Origin: Mycobacteriaceae bacterium
Lineage (GTDB): Bacteria > Pseudomonadota > Gammaproteobacteria > Burkholderiales > Burkholderiaceae_D
Direction: 5' to 3'
Assembly: GCA_903970145.1 (NCBI GenBank)
Contig: CAJCHO010000114.1
Location: forward strand, 62,001-126,000
DNA: 64,000 nt
The notes below the pieces were generated by a model, which ran no database searches, had not been told where the DNA came from, and was given only the letters and a program-made list of their open reading frames with translations. This document shows positions 27,104 through 36,115 of this stretch, piece by piece. The translations under genes were made by a program, and so were the position numbers. Position 1 is the stretch's first letter. Every line of letters starts with the position of its first letter.

Positions 27104-27406
27104 ATGGAAAACGTAAGCAAGGATAAGCTCGTCGCTGATCTCAAAGTGGTCATTGCCGATGCAGAAGAATTGCTGCGTGCGGCTGCTGCGGCTACCGGCG
27201 AGCGGGCCTCGGAACTGCGCGAGCGCGCCAGCGCCAGCCTCAAGCGCGCCGCGGAAAAGATGGAAGACCTGCAGGCCGCCGCCGTCGAACGCGGCAAGGC
27301 CGCCGCGCGCGCGACCGACGACTATGTCCACGATCATCCGTGGCGCTCGGTCGGTATCGCGGCCGCAGTCGGATTCGTGCTCGGCCTGATGGTCAACCGT
27401 CGCTGA
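27104..27406 (+). CDS. DUF883 (ElaB/YqjD-family) membrane-anchored protein
   Basis: The 100-residue protein has a long amphipathic helical region (about residues 5-75, Ala/Glu/Arg-rich and likely coiled-coil) and a single C-terminal helix in DHPWRSVGIAAAVGFVLGLMVNRR, the signature end of the ElaB/YqjD family. E. coli YqjD binds ribosomes at the inner membrane in stationary phase under RpoS; a similar role is plausible. It heads the YqjD-YqjE-YqjK-like trio. Confidence 0.88.
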   Translation: MENVSKDKLVADLKVVIADAEELLRAAAAATGERASELRERASASLKRAAEKMEDLQAAAVERGKAAARATDDYVHDHPWRSVGIAAAVGFVLGLMVNRR

Positions 27407-27452
27407 GCGCGTAGGACCTGCCCGCGCCGCTGGGCGGCAGGGTCCGATCACC

Positions 27453-27854
27453 ATGGCTGAGAGCGGTGCATCCCTGCAGTCGATCGTGCGGCGCCTGGCA
27501 GCCATTGCGCTAGGTGCGGCCCGTACGCGCCTGGCGCTCGCTGGTCTGGAATTCGAAGAGGAAATCGGGCGGCTGGTGGGCGTGCTCATCCGGGCGCTGG
27601 CGATGATCCTGTTCGCAACCCTCGCCTTGCTGGTATTTACGATCGTGGCGGCACTGGCGACGCCGCCCGAAGACCGTGTGCCCGCGCTGCTCGGGCTTGC
27701 CACGCTGTACGCCGTGATCTCGGCCCTGTTCTACTGGCGTCTGCGGGCGGCGATGGCAAACCGGCCGCCGATCTTCGCCGCGACTTTAGCCGAGCTCGAG
27801 CGGGATCGGGCGGCATTGAGCGCATCGGCTGCCGCACCTCTGGATAAGCCATGA
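27453..27854 (+). CDS. Phage-holin-like superfamily membrane protein (YqjE type)
   Basis: This 133-residue protein has two central transmembrane helices (about residues 42-68 and 74-98) between polar, helical ends, matching the YqjE family, sometimes labelled phage holin family III although it is a chromosomal protein. It lies between the DUF883 gene and a YqjK-like gene, the same order as in enterobacteria. Its stop overlaps the next start by 4 bases. Confidence 0.82.
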   Translation: MAESGASLQSIVRRLAAIALGAARTRLALAGLEFEEEIGRLVGVLIRALAMILFATLALLVFTIVAALATPPEDRVPALLGLATLYAVISALFYWRLRAAMANRPPIFAATLAELERDRAALSASAAAPLDKP

Positions 27855-28210
27855 ATTCGCGCGTCGAGCAGACCCATCTGCGCAAGCAGGCGCTCTTGAT
27901 GAAGGTGACACTGGAGCGGCTTGAGCTGGCCCAGTGTCTGGGCGAAGTGCGCCAGAGCCTGTCGGCGCCGACGCTGCTCAATCAACTCGCTCGCTTTTTG
28001 TTTTCACGGCGCTCCCTGCCGTCTGCCTTTGGCCTCTTGAAGTCGGCGCCGGTGGCGAGCTGGCTGACCGCGCGCCTGGCGAAAATTGCCCATCGGCCGC
28101 GCCTGTCCCAGGTCCTGCGCGGGGTCGCCGTCGGGTTTCTGTTCTGGCAGGCAGCGTCGATCTGGCGTACCTGGAATATCGAGCGGCGCGAGCGCGACCC
28201 GCTTTCCTAG
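27851..28210 (+). CDS. YqjK-like protein
   Basis: The 119-residue basic protein has a helical N-terminus, an amphipathic middle and a short hydrophobic segment near residues 92-107 (GVAVGFLFWQAASIW). I call it YqjK-like from its position, size and composition rather than from a clear motif. The ATG overlaps the YqjE-like stop (ATGA). The trio probably acts together at the inner membrane in stationary phase or stress; this is inference from E. coli. Confidence 0.65.
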   Translation: MNSRVEQTHLRKQALLMKVTLERLELAQCLGEVRQSLSAPTLLNQLARFLFSRRSLPSAFGLLKSAPVASWLTARLAKIAHRPRLSQVLRGVAVGFLFWQAASIWRTWNIERRERDPLS

Positions 28211-28300
28211 ATTCAATCCGATCCCCGGAGTGGGTCATCAGGCGCCGGCACTGCGTCGCCAATCCCTTTGAGGAACCCGCTTCTTTGGGTCGGCCTTCCC

Positions 28301-29812
28301 TTAGAGGCCCAGAGACGGCCAGAGCGCATCGACGCGCTCCTTTATTAGCGCATCCTGGCGAATCGGTCGGCCCCACTCGCGCGTAGTCTCGCCGGGCCAC
28401 TTGGCAGTGGCATCGATCCCCATTTTCGAGCCAAGCCCCGCTATTGGTGAGGCGAAGTCCAGGTAGTCGATAGGGGTGCCATCGACGATCGAGGTATCCC
28501 GCAAGGCATCGACGCGCGTCGTCAGGGCCCATACGACTTCTTTCCAATCCCTGATGTTAACGTCATGATCGACGACGATAATGAATTTTGTGTACATGAA
28601 CTGACGCAATACGCTCCATATCCCGAACATCACGCGGCGCGCATGACCGGCATAGGCCTTCTTGATAGACACCAGGGCCATGCGATAGCTGCAGCCCTCG
28701 GGCGGCAGGTAGAAGTCGACGATCTCGGGCAGCTGACGCTGCAACAAGGGCACGAAGACTTCGTTGAGGGCGACGCCCAGAACCGCTGGCTCGTCCGGCG
28801 GTTTGCCGGTGTAGGTGGAGTGGTAGATGGGAGAGCGGCGCATGGTCATGCGCTCAACCGTGAATACCGGGAACCACTCGCGTTCGTTGTAATAGCCGGT
28901 GTGGTCGCCAAACGGACCCTCGAGCGCGTGCTCGTAACCGGCCGGACTGCCGTGCCGCGCCGACTCATCGGGCAGGATGTGTCCTTCCAGAACGATCTCG
29001 GCGCTCGCCGGAACCTGCAGATCGAGGCCGATGCAGGGCGTGACTTCGGTACGGCTACCTCGCAAGAGGCCCGCAAACTGATATTCGGAAAGATTGTCGG
29101 GCACCGGCGTCACGGCACCAAGCATGGTGGCGGGATCGGCGCCGATGGCGACCGCGATCGGGAAAGGCTTGCCGGGATTGGCAAGCGCAAACTCCCGAAA
29201 ATCCTGGGCACCACCACGGTGGGCGAGCCAGCGCATGATGAGCTTGTTGTGTGCCAATAGCTGCTGGCGATAAATGCCCAGGTTCTGGCGCCGGCGTGGC
29301 TTGGCCACATTCTGCGGCCCGCGCGTGATTACCAGACCCCAGGTGATGAGCGGTGCGACGTCTTCGGGCCAGCAGGTCTGGATCGGTAACCGGCCCAGAT
29401 CGACATCATCCCCCTCGAACACCAGATCCTGGCAGGAGGCTGCGCTTACCTCTCGCGGGACCATGTCGTAGACAGCCTTGGCCAATCCGATCAGCTGTCC
29501 CGCAGCCTTGAGCGACGAGGGCGGCCTGGGCTCGCGCAAATCGGCCAGCGCTACCCCGACCTCGCGCAGGGCTGCGAGCGATTCGACTCCCATCGCGGCG
29601 GCAACCCGTTCTGGCGTTCCGAACAGATTGGCCAGCACCGGCATCGAATGGCCCGTTGGATTCTCGAACAATATTGCCGGACCTTGCTGCTTTAGAACCC
29701 GGTCGGCGATCTCGGTCATCTCGAGTTTTGGCGAAACTTGCGTGGCTATGCGTCGTAGCTGGCCGACTTGTTCAAGCTTGCCTATAAATTCGCGTAAGTC
29801 TTTATATTTCAT
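28301..29812 (-). CDS. ubiD: 4-hydroxy-3-polyprenylbenzoate decarboxylase
   Basis: The 503-residue protein is a UbiD decarboxylase, which uses prenylated FMN (made by UbiX) to decarboxylate the ubiquinone precursor. Supporting features are the N-terminal [31 protein letters not shown] with the Arg-rich prFMN-phosphate region, the ExxxxE active-site area ([19 protein letters not shown], about residues 283-301), and [20 protein letters not shown] near the C-terminus. The length matches the family. It is divergent from the transglycosylase across a 500-base gap. Confidence 0.95.
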   Translation of the reverse strand: MKYKDLREFIGKLEQVGQLRRIATQVSPKLEMTEIADRVLKQQGPAILFENPTGHSMPVLANLFGTPERVAAAMGVESLAALREVGVALADLREPRPPSSLKAAGQLIGLAKAVYDMVPREVSAASCQDLVFEGDDVDLGRLPIQTCWPEDVAPLITWGLVITRGPQNVAKPRRRQNLGIYRQQLLAHNKLIMRWLAHRGGAQDFREFALANPGKPFPIAVAIGADPATMLGAVTPVPDNLSEYQFAGLLRGSRTEVTPCIGLDLQVPASAEIVLEGHILPDESARHGSPAGYEHALEGPFGDHTGYYNEREWFPVFTVERMTMRRSPIYHSTYTGKPPDEPAVLGVALNEVFVPLLQRQLPEIVDFYLPPEGCSYRMALVSIKKAYAGHARRVMFGIWSVLRQFMYTKFIIVVDHDVNIRDWKEVVWALTTRVDALRDTSIVDGTPIDYLDFASPIAGLGSKMGIDATAKWPGETTREWGRPIRQDALIKERVDALWPSLGL

Positions 29813-30312
29813 AGAGTTATTTTATTTTTTGATTCCGATCGCGACAGCTGCGGGGCCCGTACAGCGGCCCTTCTGCCTCACTGCAAGAAACCTTATAAGC
29901 CTGAGAAAGAGCATTTTTGACAGTCACTTGGCGTGGTATCGTGATAGTGCAGTGCAACATATTTAACATTTACCTGATTGACCGAGGGCCGGCTCATGCC
30001 TACACTGCGCCTCAATTCCAGCCGTCTGGGTCCTATTCAGGATATTTCCGGGAACCTGGCGGTCTGACTCACGGGCTTTTTCGGGCGCCCACCAAACCAT
30101 GGAGATACGGAGCTTACCGCTCCTGCCCGAGTAAATGGTACGCACCTCTGCCGGATCGGCCGGCGGGAAGTTCAGGGCGTACCGCCGACAGCCGAACACG
30201 GCCCATCCTCTGGGCAACGGCGGTCGATCCAAGTTATTCGCAACGGTAGTGTCGTTTTCCGCAGTTATGCAGGGATCCTGACAGAAGCTATTGCGCAGTA
30301 ATAGGAGGTTCG
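29813..30312. other. Structured non-coding gap between ubiD and a lytic transglycosylase
   Basis: This 500-base divergent gap is among the longest non-coding stretches in the window. It holds an AT-rich segment near ubiD, a TTGACA hexamer (29917-29922) with no good -10 at the normal spacing, a TAACAT hexamer (29964-29969) that would start RNA near 29976, and a long-range hairpin described separately. The frames open across it have no ribosome-binding site or motif. Confidence 0.5.
29981..30212 (+). ncRNA. Candidate structured RNA, 6S-like long hairpin
   Basis: Nested arms pair across about 200 bases. GGGCCG 29986-29991 pairs with CGGCCC 30199-30204, TGCGCC 30006-30011 with GGCGTA 30176-30181 (one G-U), AATTCC 30014-30019 with GGAA-TT 30166-30172 (one bulge), GCCG 30021-30024 with CGGC 30161-30164, and TCTGG 30025-30029 with CCGGA 30151-30155 (one G-U). 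An open region containing GATATTTC (30041-30048) follows, then CGGGC 30072-30076 pairs with GCCCG 30125-30129. A long irregular duplex, a large central bubble and a terminal arm are the architecture of 6S RNA, and GATATTTC also occurs in the E. coli 6S bubble. The identification is tentative; it could instead be a cis-acting leader of the transglycosylase gene. Confidence 0.33.
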
Positions 30313-31206
30313 ATGACTAAGCAATTTGTATTGCGCGCATTGCCCGGCGAGAGCCTGCAGGCGTGCCTGGCATTCGCACGTAACGGCCTGGCCCTGATCG
30401 GCCTGGGAGTGATTCTGGTAGCGGGAACCTGGCTCAGTCTGGGTGGTGCCTCGCAGGGCGGCCCCGGCCGCAGCGAAGTGGCGCCCGGCGACGAGCGCAG
30501 CGGCTTTCTGTTTGCCCGCTTTGGCAGTGGCCTGGCCGCGCACGACACCTCGGCCGAGGCTGCCTTGAGCGAGGCCGAGGCCAGCCGCGCCTTGGTCTCC
30601 ACGCCGGCGAGCCTGCGCGAACAGGTCGACGTGGCGCGTTACCTGTCACGCAAGTTTCATCTGTCGAGCGACGCGATGGAACTGATGGTCCACGAGGCGT
30701 ATGTCACCGGTCAGCAGTCCGGGGTCGATCCGCATCTGCTCCTGGCTGTGATTGCAGTCGAATCAGGGTTTAATCCCTATGCTGAGAGTGCGGTTGGAGC
30801 CCAGGGCCTGATGCAGGTCATGACCCGCGTTCATGCCGACAAGCTCGGCGAGTTCGGCGGCCCGATGGCGGCGCTCGACCCGGTGGCCAACATTCGCATT
30901 GGTGCCGTGATCCTGAAAGACTCGATCCGTCGCGGCGGATCACTCGCAGCCGGATTGCGCCTCTACGTTGGTTCAAGCACCGACGATGACGGCGGATACG
31001 GTGGCCGCGTGCTCCAGGAAAAGGACCGCATCCAGCTCGCCGCGCGCGGTGGCAATCCGCTGCTGATTCCGGCTCTTGCCGGCCCGATCAAGCCGGCCAC
31101 CTCGCCCGTAGCAGCGCCAGCGGCTGATGGATCGCTGTCCTCGCAGGCCGATCTTTCAGCCGGGCAGACAGTCTCCGAGCAGCGCTCGCGCCTGGTCGCC
31201 CTCTAG
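30313..31206 (+). CDS. Lytic transglycosylase (SLT domain), membrane-anchored
   Basis: This 297-residue protein has an N-terminal anchor (about residues 24-45) and an SLT domain starting near 125. The catalytic Glu is in LAVIAVESGFNPYAESAVGA and is followed by QGLMQVM; both are the classical motifs. The tail after residue 245 is low-complexity Ala/Pro/Ser. It cleaves the MurNAc-GlcNAc bond in periplasmic peptidoglycan. TAGGAGG precedes the ATG. The stop overlaps the convergent aminotransferase stop by 4 bases. Confidence 0.9.
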   Translation: MTKQFVLRALPGESLQACLAFARNGLALIGLGVILVAGTWLSLGGASQGGPGRSEVAPGDERSGFLFARFGSGLAAHDTSAEAALSEAEASRALVSTPASLREQVDVARYLSRKFHLSSDAMELMVHEAYVTGQQSGVDPHLLLAVIAVESGFNPYAESAVGAQGLMQVMTRVHADKLGEFGGPMAALDPVANIRIGAVILKDSIRRGGSLAAGLRLYVGSSTDDDGGYGGRVLQEKDRIQLAARGGNPLLIPALAGPIKPATSPVAAPAADGSLSSQADLSAGQTVSEQRSRLVAL

Positions 31207-32384
31207 CCGAGCGCCGCGCCCATGCGGGCGATCGCTTCTTCGAGCTTATCCATACTTGCTGCGTAGGTAAAGCGGATCCAGCGCTGTGCCTCATGTGCGC
31301 CGAAATCGTGTCCGGGCACGACCGCGACACCCACTTCGTCAAGCAGGCGCTGGGCAAATTCGCCACTGTTGGAGGCTAGCTCACTGCAGTCCGCGTAGAC
31401 ATAGAAGGCCCCGTCCGGCACCACCGGCACTTTGAAGCCGATGCTACGCAGGGCCGGCACGAGATAATCGCGACGACGTTTCAATTCCAGCCGCCTCGCT
31501 TCACAGATGGCCAGGGACTCCTCGCTAAAACAGGCGAGCGCCGCGCGCTGCGCGAGCGTCGACGGGCAGATGAACAGGTTCTGGCTTAGCGTCTCGAGCG
31601 GCGCGATCAGCGATCTTGGGGCGACGAGCCAGCCCAGGCGCCAGCCGGTCATGCTGAAATATTTGGAAAAGCTGTTCACGACCACCATGTCCGCACGTTC
31701 GTCCATCAGATCAAGACAGGTAGTGGCGTCGGACTCGTAGCTCAGGCCCTGGTAGATCTCGTCGACAATCGAATAACCTCCGCGCTCTCGCACTACGGCC
31801 ACCAGTGCCTCCAACTGGGCACGCGGTACCGAGGTGCCGGTCGGGTTCGAGGGCGACGCTACCAGCACACCGCGGGTCTGCGTGCGCCAATTGGCGTTAA
31901 TCAACTCGGCCGTCAGCTGAAAGCGCTCGCTCGGTCCCGCGGGCACCAACCGGGCAATCCCGTCAAAGGCGTTCACGAAATTTCGATTGCACGGATAGGA
32001 CGGATCGGGCAGCAGCACTTCCGCCCCGATGTCTACGAGCGCTGCGGCCGTCAGCAGCAGCGCCCCCGACGCCCCGGCAGTGATGATGATCTGCTCGGGT
32101 GCTATCCGGACCCGATAGCGTTGCTGGTAGTAGCCAGCGATTGCCTCACGTAACTCGAGCAGACCCATCGCGGCCGTGTAGGGTGCGCGTCCCTCGCTCA
32201 TCGCCCGCGCCAGTGCCGCTACCACCGGTGCCGGCGCGCTGAAATCCGGTTCCCCGATATTGAGGTGAACGATCGAACGGCCGGCGCGCTCCATGGCCTG
32301 CGCCTGCTTGAAAAGTTCCATCGCAAGAAACGGCCGGATACTGGCCATGCGCGTGGCGAGGGACTGCGCTCGGGATACATTCAT
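31203..32384 (-). CDS. PLP-dependent aminotransferase, class I/II
   Basis: This 393-residue enzyme has the fold-type I signature: HLNIGEPDFSAP near residue 42, the tyrosine/aspartate cofactor region IVDEIYQGLSY and the Schiff-base lysine in VVNSFSKYFSMTGWRLGW. The C-terminal RIRFTYA-type segment reads RWIRFTYAASMDKL. It resembles aspartate/alanine-type aminotransferases. The substrate cannot be fixed from the sequence. The ATG at 32384 begins the conserved N-terminus; the longer frame to 32477 runs into the malic-enzyme leader. Its start faces maeB, 142 bases away, so the two share a divergent promoter region. Confidence 0.87.
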   Translation of the reverse strand: MNVSRAQSLATRMASIRPFLAMELFKQAQAMERAGRSIVHLNIGEPDFSAPAPVVAALARAMSEGRAPYTAAMGLLELREAIAGYYQQRYRVRIAPEQIIITAGASGALLLTAAALVDIGAEVLLPDPSYPCNRNFVNAFDGIARLVPAGPSERFQLTAELINANWRTQTRGVLVASPSNPTGTSVPRAQLEALVAVVRERGGYSIVDEIYQGLSYESDATTCLDLMDERADMVVVNSFSKYFSMTGWRLGWLVAPRSLIAPLETLSQNLFICPSTLAQRAALACFSEESLAICEARRLELKRRRDYLVPALRSIGFKVPVVPDGAFYVYADCSELASNSGEFAQRLLDEVGVAVVPGHDFGAHEAQRWIRFTYAASMDKLEEAIARMGAALG

Positions 32385-32468
32385 GGTGGTTTGGCGGCGA
32401 GTTTGGGCGCGAAGAGTGTAGCGCATGGCTAAAGTCCGGCCAGGCGCGGGAGTCGCAGATGGCTCTGA

Positions 32469-32474
32469 TAGAAT
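32469..32474 (+). promoter_or_regulatory. Putative -10 element of maeB
   Basis: TAGAAT (5 of 6 to consensus) lies 52 bases before the maeB ATG. No good -35 hexamer is seen 16-18 bases upstream, so an activator may be needed. Confidence 0.3.
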
Positions 32475-32526
32475 CAATCACCCCCAAGGAGCGCACCCAC
32501 GCTCGCACGCGCACCAGAAAGAGCCC

Positions 32527-34809
32527 ATGTCGGATCGCTTGCGCCAGGCGGCACTGGAATACCACGAGTTTCCCCGGCCCGGGAAGATCTCGGTCACGCC
32601 CACCAAGCAGCTGATCAACCAGGCCGATCTTGCCCTGGCCTATTCGCCGGGGGTGGCCGCCGCCTGCGAGGAGATAGTCAGCGATCCGGTCAACGCCGCG
32701 CGCTATACCGCACGCGGCAACCTCGTTGGAGTGGTGACCAACGGGACTGCGGTTCTCGGGCTCGGCGCGATCGGGCCGCTCGCGGCCAAGCCGGTGATGG
32801 AAGGCAAGGCCGTGCTCTTCAAGAAATTTGCCGGCATCGATGTCTTCGACATCGAGATCAATGAGCGCGACCCCGACAAGCTGTGCGACATCATCGCTGC
32901 GCTCGAGCCGACTTTCGGTGCCATCAATCTCGAGGATATCAAGGCGCCCGAGTGCTTCTATATAGAGCGCCAGCTGCGCTCGCGCATGAAGATCCCGGTT
33001 TTTCATGACGATCAGCACGGCACGGCCATCATCGTCGGAGCCGCCGTCCTCAATGGACTGCGGGTCGTCGAAAAAGAGATCGACAAGGTCAAGCTGGTCG
33101 TCTCGGGAGCCGGGGCCGCCGCGCTTGCCTGCGTCGATCTTTTGACCGATCTCGGTCTGCCAACGGCCAACATCTGGCTCACCGATCTGGCCGGGGTGGT
33201 CTATGGTGGCCGTACCGAGCTGATGGATCCGGACAAGGAGCGCTTCGCGCAGGCGACCGAGCTGCGCAGTCTTGCTGAGGTGATTGCTGGCGCTGACCTC
33301 TTTCTCGGACTTTCGGCTGGTGGCGTCCTGAAAGAGGAAATGGTGCGCGCGATGGCGCCGCGTCCGATCATCCTGGCTCTGGCTAATCCGACTCCCGAGA
33401 TCATGCCGGACCAGGTGCGCAAGGTGCGCGATGACGCCATCATCGCAACCGGCCGCACCGATTTTCCCAATCAGGTCAATAACGTCCTGTGCTTTCCCTT
33501 TATCTTCCGCGGCGCGCTCGATTCGGGCGCGACCACTATCACCCGCGAAATGGAGATCGCTACCGTCAAGGCGATCGCCGAGCTCGCGCGCCAGGAACAA
33601 AGCGACATCGTCGCTGCCGCCTATGGCATCCAGGACCTCTCCTTCGGGCCTGACTACATCATTCCCAAACCTTTCGATCCGCGCCTGATCGTCAAGATCG
33701 CGCCAGCGGTCGCGCGTGCGGCCCAGCAGTCCGGCGTAGCCATGCGGCCGATTGCGGACTACGAGGCCTACGCCCAGCAACTCCAGCAATTCGTCTACCA
33801 GAGCGGCACCTTGATGAAGCCGCTGTTTGCGGTGGTCCGCAAGGTCGACGCTAATCACAAACGCATCGTCTATGCGGAAGGTGAGGACGAGCGCGTGCTG
33901 CGCGCCGTACAGGTGGTGGTCGACGAGAACCTGGCTGCGCCCATTCTCATCGGCCGTCCCGAGGTCATCGCCCAGCGCATCGCCCGTTTCGGTCTGCGCC
34001 TGCGTCCGGGCGTCGATTTCAAGGTGGTCAACATCAATCACGACGAGCGCTTTGGCGACTACTGGCAAAGCTACTACGCGCTGCGTGCGCGCCACGGGGT
34101 CACCCCCCAATATGCGCGCCTGGAAATGCGCCGTCGCACCACACTGATCGGCGTGATGCTCCTGCATAAGGGCGAGGCCGATGGCCTGATCTGCGGCACG
34201 ATCAGCCAGACCAACCGGCACCTCAAATATGTCGACCAGGTCATCGGTCGCCGTGCCGGCGTGACGCTCTACGCCGCCATGAACGGCCTGATCCTGCCGG
34301 GTCGGCAGTTATTCATCGTCGATACCCACGTCAATGTCGATCCGACGGCAGCGCAGATCGCCGAGATCACGCGCCTTGCCGCCGAAGAATTGCGGCGCTT
34401 TGGCATCGAGCCCAAGGCAGCGCTCTTGTCGCACTCGAATTTCGGATCAGCACAGGACGCGTCGGCCCAGAAGATGCGCGAGGCCCTCGCGCTGCTGCGC
34501 GAAGGGGGTACCGACTTCGAGGTCGACGGCGAGATGCACGGTGACGCGGCGCTCGACGCGGCGCTGCGTCACGCGTCTATTCCTGATTCGCGCCTGACTG
34601 GCGAGGCCAATCTGTTAGTCATGCCCAATATCGATGCCGCCAATATCTCCTACAACCTGTTGAAGATGGCCGCGGGCAATGGCATTGCGATCGGACCGAT
34701 CCTGCTTGGCTGTGCGCGTCCTGTTCACATCCTGACGCCTTCTGCGACAGTGCGGCGCGTCGTCAACCTCACGACCCTGACTGTCATCGACGCGAACGCC
34801 CAGCGCTAA
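32527..34809 (+). CDS. maeB: NADP-dependent malic enzyme with phosphotransacetylase-like C-terminal domain
   Basis: The 760-residue fusion has a malic enzyme domain (about residues 1-430) and a phosphotransacetylase-like domain (about 435-755), the usual MaeB form. In the first, [27 protein letters not shown]-type metal-site context (here [10 protein letters not shown]), [11 protein letters not shown] and the nucleotide-binding [11 protein letters not shown] are clear. In the second, [12 protein letters not shown] and [10 protein letters not shown] are typical; in known MaeB this part does not make acetyl phosphate but binds acetyl-CoA as an allosteric regulator. It converts malate to pyruvate and CO2 with NADPH. 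The ATG at 32527 follows AGAAAGAG. Confidence 0.94.
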   Translation: MSDRLRQAALEYHEFPRPGKISVTPTKQLINQADLALAYSPGVAAACEEIVSDPVNAARYTARGNLVGVVTNGTAVLGLGAIGPLAAKPVMEGKAVLFKKFAGIDVFDIEINERDPDKLCDIIAALEPTFGAINLEDIKAPECFYIERQLRSRMKIPVFHDDQHGTAIIVGAAVLNGLRVVEKEIDKVKLVVSGAGAAALACVDLLTDLGLPTANIWLTDLAGVVYGGRTELMDPDKERFAQATELRSLAEVIAGADLFLGLSAGGVLKEEMVRAMAPRPIILALANPTPEIMPDQVRKVRDDAIIATGRTDFPNQVNNVLCFPFIFRGALDSGATTITREMEIATVKAIAELARQEQSDIVAAAYGIQDLSFGPDYIIPKPFDPRLIVKIAPAVARAAQQSGVAMRPIADYEAYAQQLQQFVYQSGTLMKPLFAVVRKVDANHKRIVYAEGEDERVLRAVQVVVDENLAAPILIGRPEVIAQRIARFGLRLRPGVDFKVVNINHDERFGDYWQSYYALRARHGVTPQYARLEMRRRTTLIGVMLLHKGEADGLICGTISQTNRHLKYVDQVIGRRAGVTLYAAMNGLILPGRQLFIVDTHVNVDPTAAQIAEITRLAAEELRRFGIEPKAALLSHSNFGSAQDASAQKMREALALLREGGTDFEVDGEMHGDAALDAALRHASIPDSRLTGEANLLVMPNIDAANISYNLLKMAAGNGIAIGPILLGCARPVHILTPSATVRRVVNLTTLTVIDANAQR

Positions 34810-36005
34810 TGCGCGAGCGCTAAGCGCAGAACCGGCAACAGTACCCCAGGGCGCAACAGGTCACGAGGTCGGGCACGACCGAACAGGCCATCGACCACAC
34901 AGCGTTGCAGTACCGGTGAGCGTTCCACGCCTGCAAGAAACTTCAGCGCATTGCGTTCGGACAGGCAGCGGTGTTGCAGCCAGCGATACAGGCGAAAGCG
35001 CAGGCTAAAGCGCCGCGCAAGCAGGTCGCGATAGGCCGGCATCACGGCGCCCGGGGCACGACCGGTCGACCACTGGCTTGCCATTGCCTGGGCGAGGAAT
35101 TCGGCGGACTCGATTGCATAATCGATTCCTTCACCGGTGATCGGATTGACGAGGCCGGCTGCCTCACCGACGCAAGCGCGGCGCGAGACACCGGCGTAAT
35201 CCGGATGGAAATCGGTGCGCAGGGGATAGGATTTTATCGGCGAGGCCTGGTGCGCATTGCGCAGCATCGCGGCCAAAAGAGGGTGGCTGTCGATGAGCTT
35301 GGCAAGACGCGCCGACTGGTTGGAACCCCGCGAATCGAAGACTCCGCATCCGATATTGGCGGCATGGCTACCGACCGGGAAGATCCATCCGTAGCCGGGC
35401 AGGTCCACGCCGTCAAAAAACAGAGTCACGTGGTCATCAAGCCCTTCTACGTTCTCGAAGTAGGCACGCGCGGCATGATCGACTGGCGGCTTTTTTGCAA
35501 GCACCCCGGCCCGGCGCAAGAGCTGGCTCTCGGCTCCGGTGGCGAGCACGGTGAAAGCCGCCTGCAGCCGCGCGCCACCCTCGGAGATGATCTCGCAGGC
35601 ATCTGCGGTTTCGCGGACATCGACGACCTTCTGGCCCGGCATCCAGCAAGCCCCCGCGCTCACCGCTTGCTTGACGAGGATGTCATCGAGAACCATGCGC
35701 GGCAGTACCAGGAGATCGGAAGGACTGCCTGCCTGGCTTGTGAACTCGATGCTGAAACTGCGCCCGTCACCACCGCGAATGCTTACGCCGCGATGCGCAC
35801 GCGCAACCGACTCGACCGCTTCAAAGCTGCCAACCCGAGTCAGTGCCCGGGCACCGCGCGGCGTGATTCCGTCGCCGCAAATCTTGTCTCGCGGAAATTG
35901 CGCGCGATCAAGCAGCGCCACGCGTCGCCCCTGATGCGCCAGCAGCATTGCGGTGGTGGCACCGGCCGGTCCGGCACCGATGACGCAGACGTCGAAGTCG
36001 TTCAT
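34806..36005 (-). CDS. Geranylgeranyl-reductase-family FAD-dependent oxidoreductase
   Basis: The 399-residue flavoprotein has a Rossmann FAD motif CVIGAGPAGATTAMLLA at residue 6, DRAQFPRDKICGDGITPRG near 34-52 (the conserved Cys-Gly-Asp region), and the second FAD-binding segment CVGEAAGLVNPITGEGIDYAIES near 276. This is the signature of the geranylgeranyl reductase/halogenase-like family, which reduces isoprenoid double bonds. No photosynthesis or archaeal-lipid genes are nearby, so the substrate may be a polyprenyl quinone or carrier lipid. Its stop overlaps the maeB stop. Confidence 0.83.
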   Translation of the reverse strand: MNDFDVCVIGAGPAGATTAMLLAHQGRRVALLDRAQFPRDKICGDGITPRGARALTRVGSFEAVESVARAHRGVSIRGGDGRSFSIEFTSQAGSPSDLLVLPRMVLDDILVKQAVSAGACWMPGQKVVDVRETADACEIISEGGARLQAAFTVLATGAESQLLRRAGVLAKKPPVDHAARAYFENVEGLDDHVTLFFDGVDLPGYGWIFPVGSHAANIGCGVFDSRGSNQSARLAKLIDSHPLLAAMLRNAHQASPIKSYPLRTDFHPDYAGVSRRACVGEAAGLVNPITGEGIDYAIESAEFLAQAMASQWSTGRAPGAVMPAYRDLLARRFSLRFRLYRWLQHRCLSERNALKFLAGVERSPVLQRCVVDGLFGRARPRDLLRPGVLLPVLRLALAH

Positions 36006-36053
36006 GCGATCATGATACGGTAATGCCGCGCGGCGGCCGCTGGCCGCAGTCGC

Positions 36054-36059
36054 TACAAT
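36054..36059 (+). promoter_or_regulatory. Putative -10 element of the GH17 gene
   Basis: TACAAT (5 of 6 to consensus) lies 56 bases before the TTG start of the GH17 gene and 48 bases from the divergent flavoprotein start. No clear -35 is seen. Confidence 0.35.
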
Positions 36060-36115
36060 CCGGCCATTTCACACGTACCCGATCGGATCGCTCGGGTGTA
36101 CCAAAGGGATTGCAA

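Noticed and set aside
27453-27854. Prophage holin
   Set aside because: The protein is of the YqjE type in a chromosomal YqjD/E/K context and no phage genes are nearby.
29917-29948. TTGACA hexamer as a promoter for the candidate RNA
   Set aside because: No acceptable -10 lies 16-18 bases downstream; the nearest (GATAGT) is 20 bases away.
29917-30249. A 110-residue plus-strand frame in the ubiD gap
   Set aside because: It has no ribosome-binding site or protein-like composition and coincides with nested complementary segments better explained as RNA structure.
32146-34221. A 691-codon minus-strand frame opposite maeB
   Set aside because: The plus strand encodes a complete malic enzyme with all motifs. 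The antisense frame has His/Arg/Asp-rich shadow composition and no start signal.
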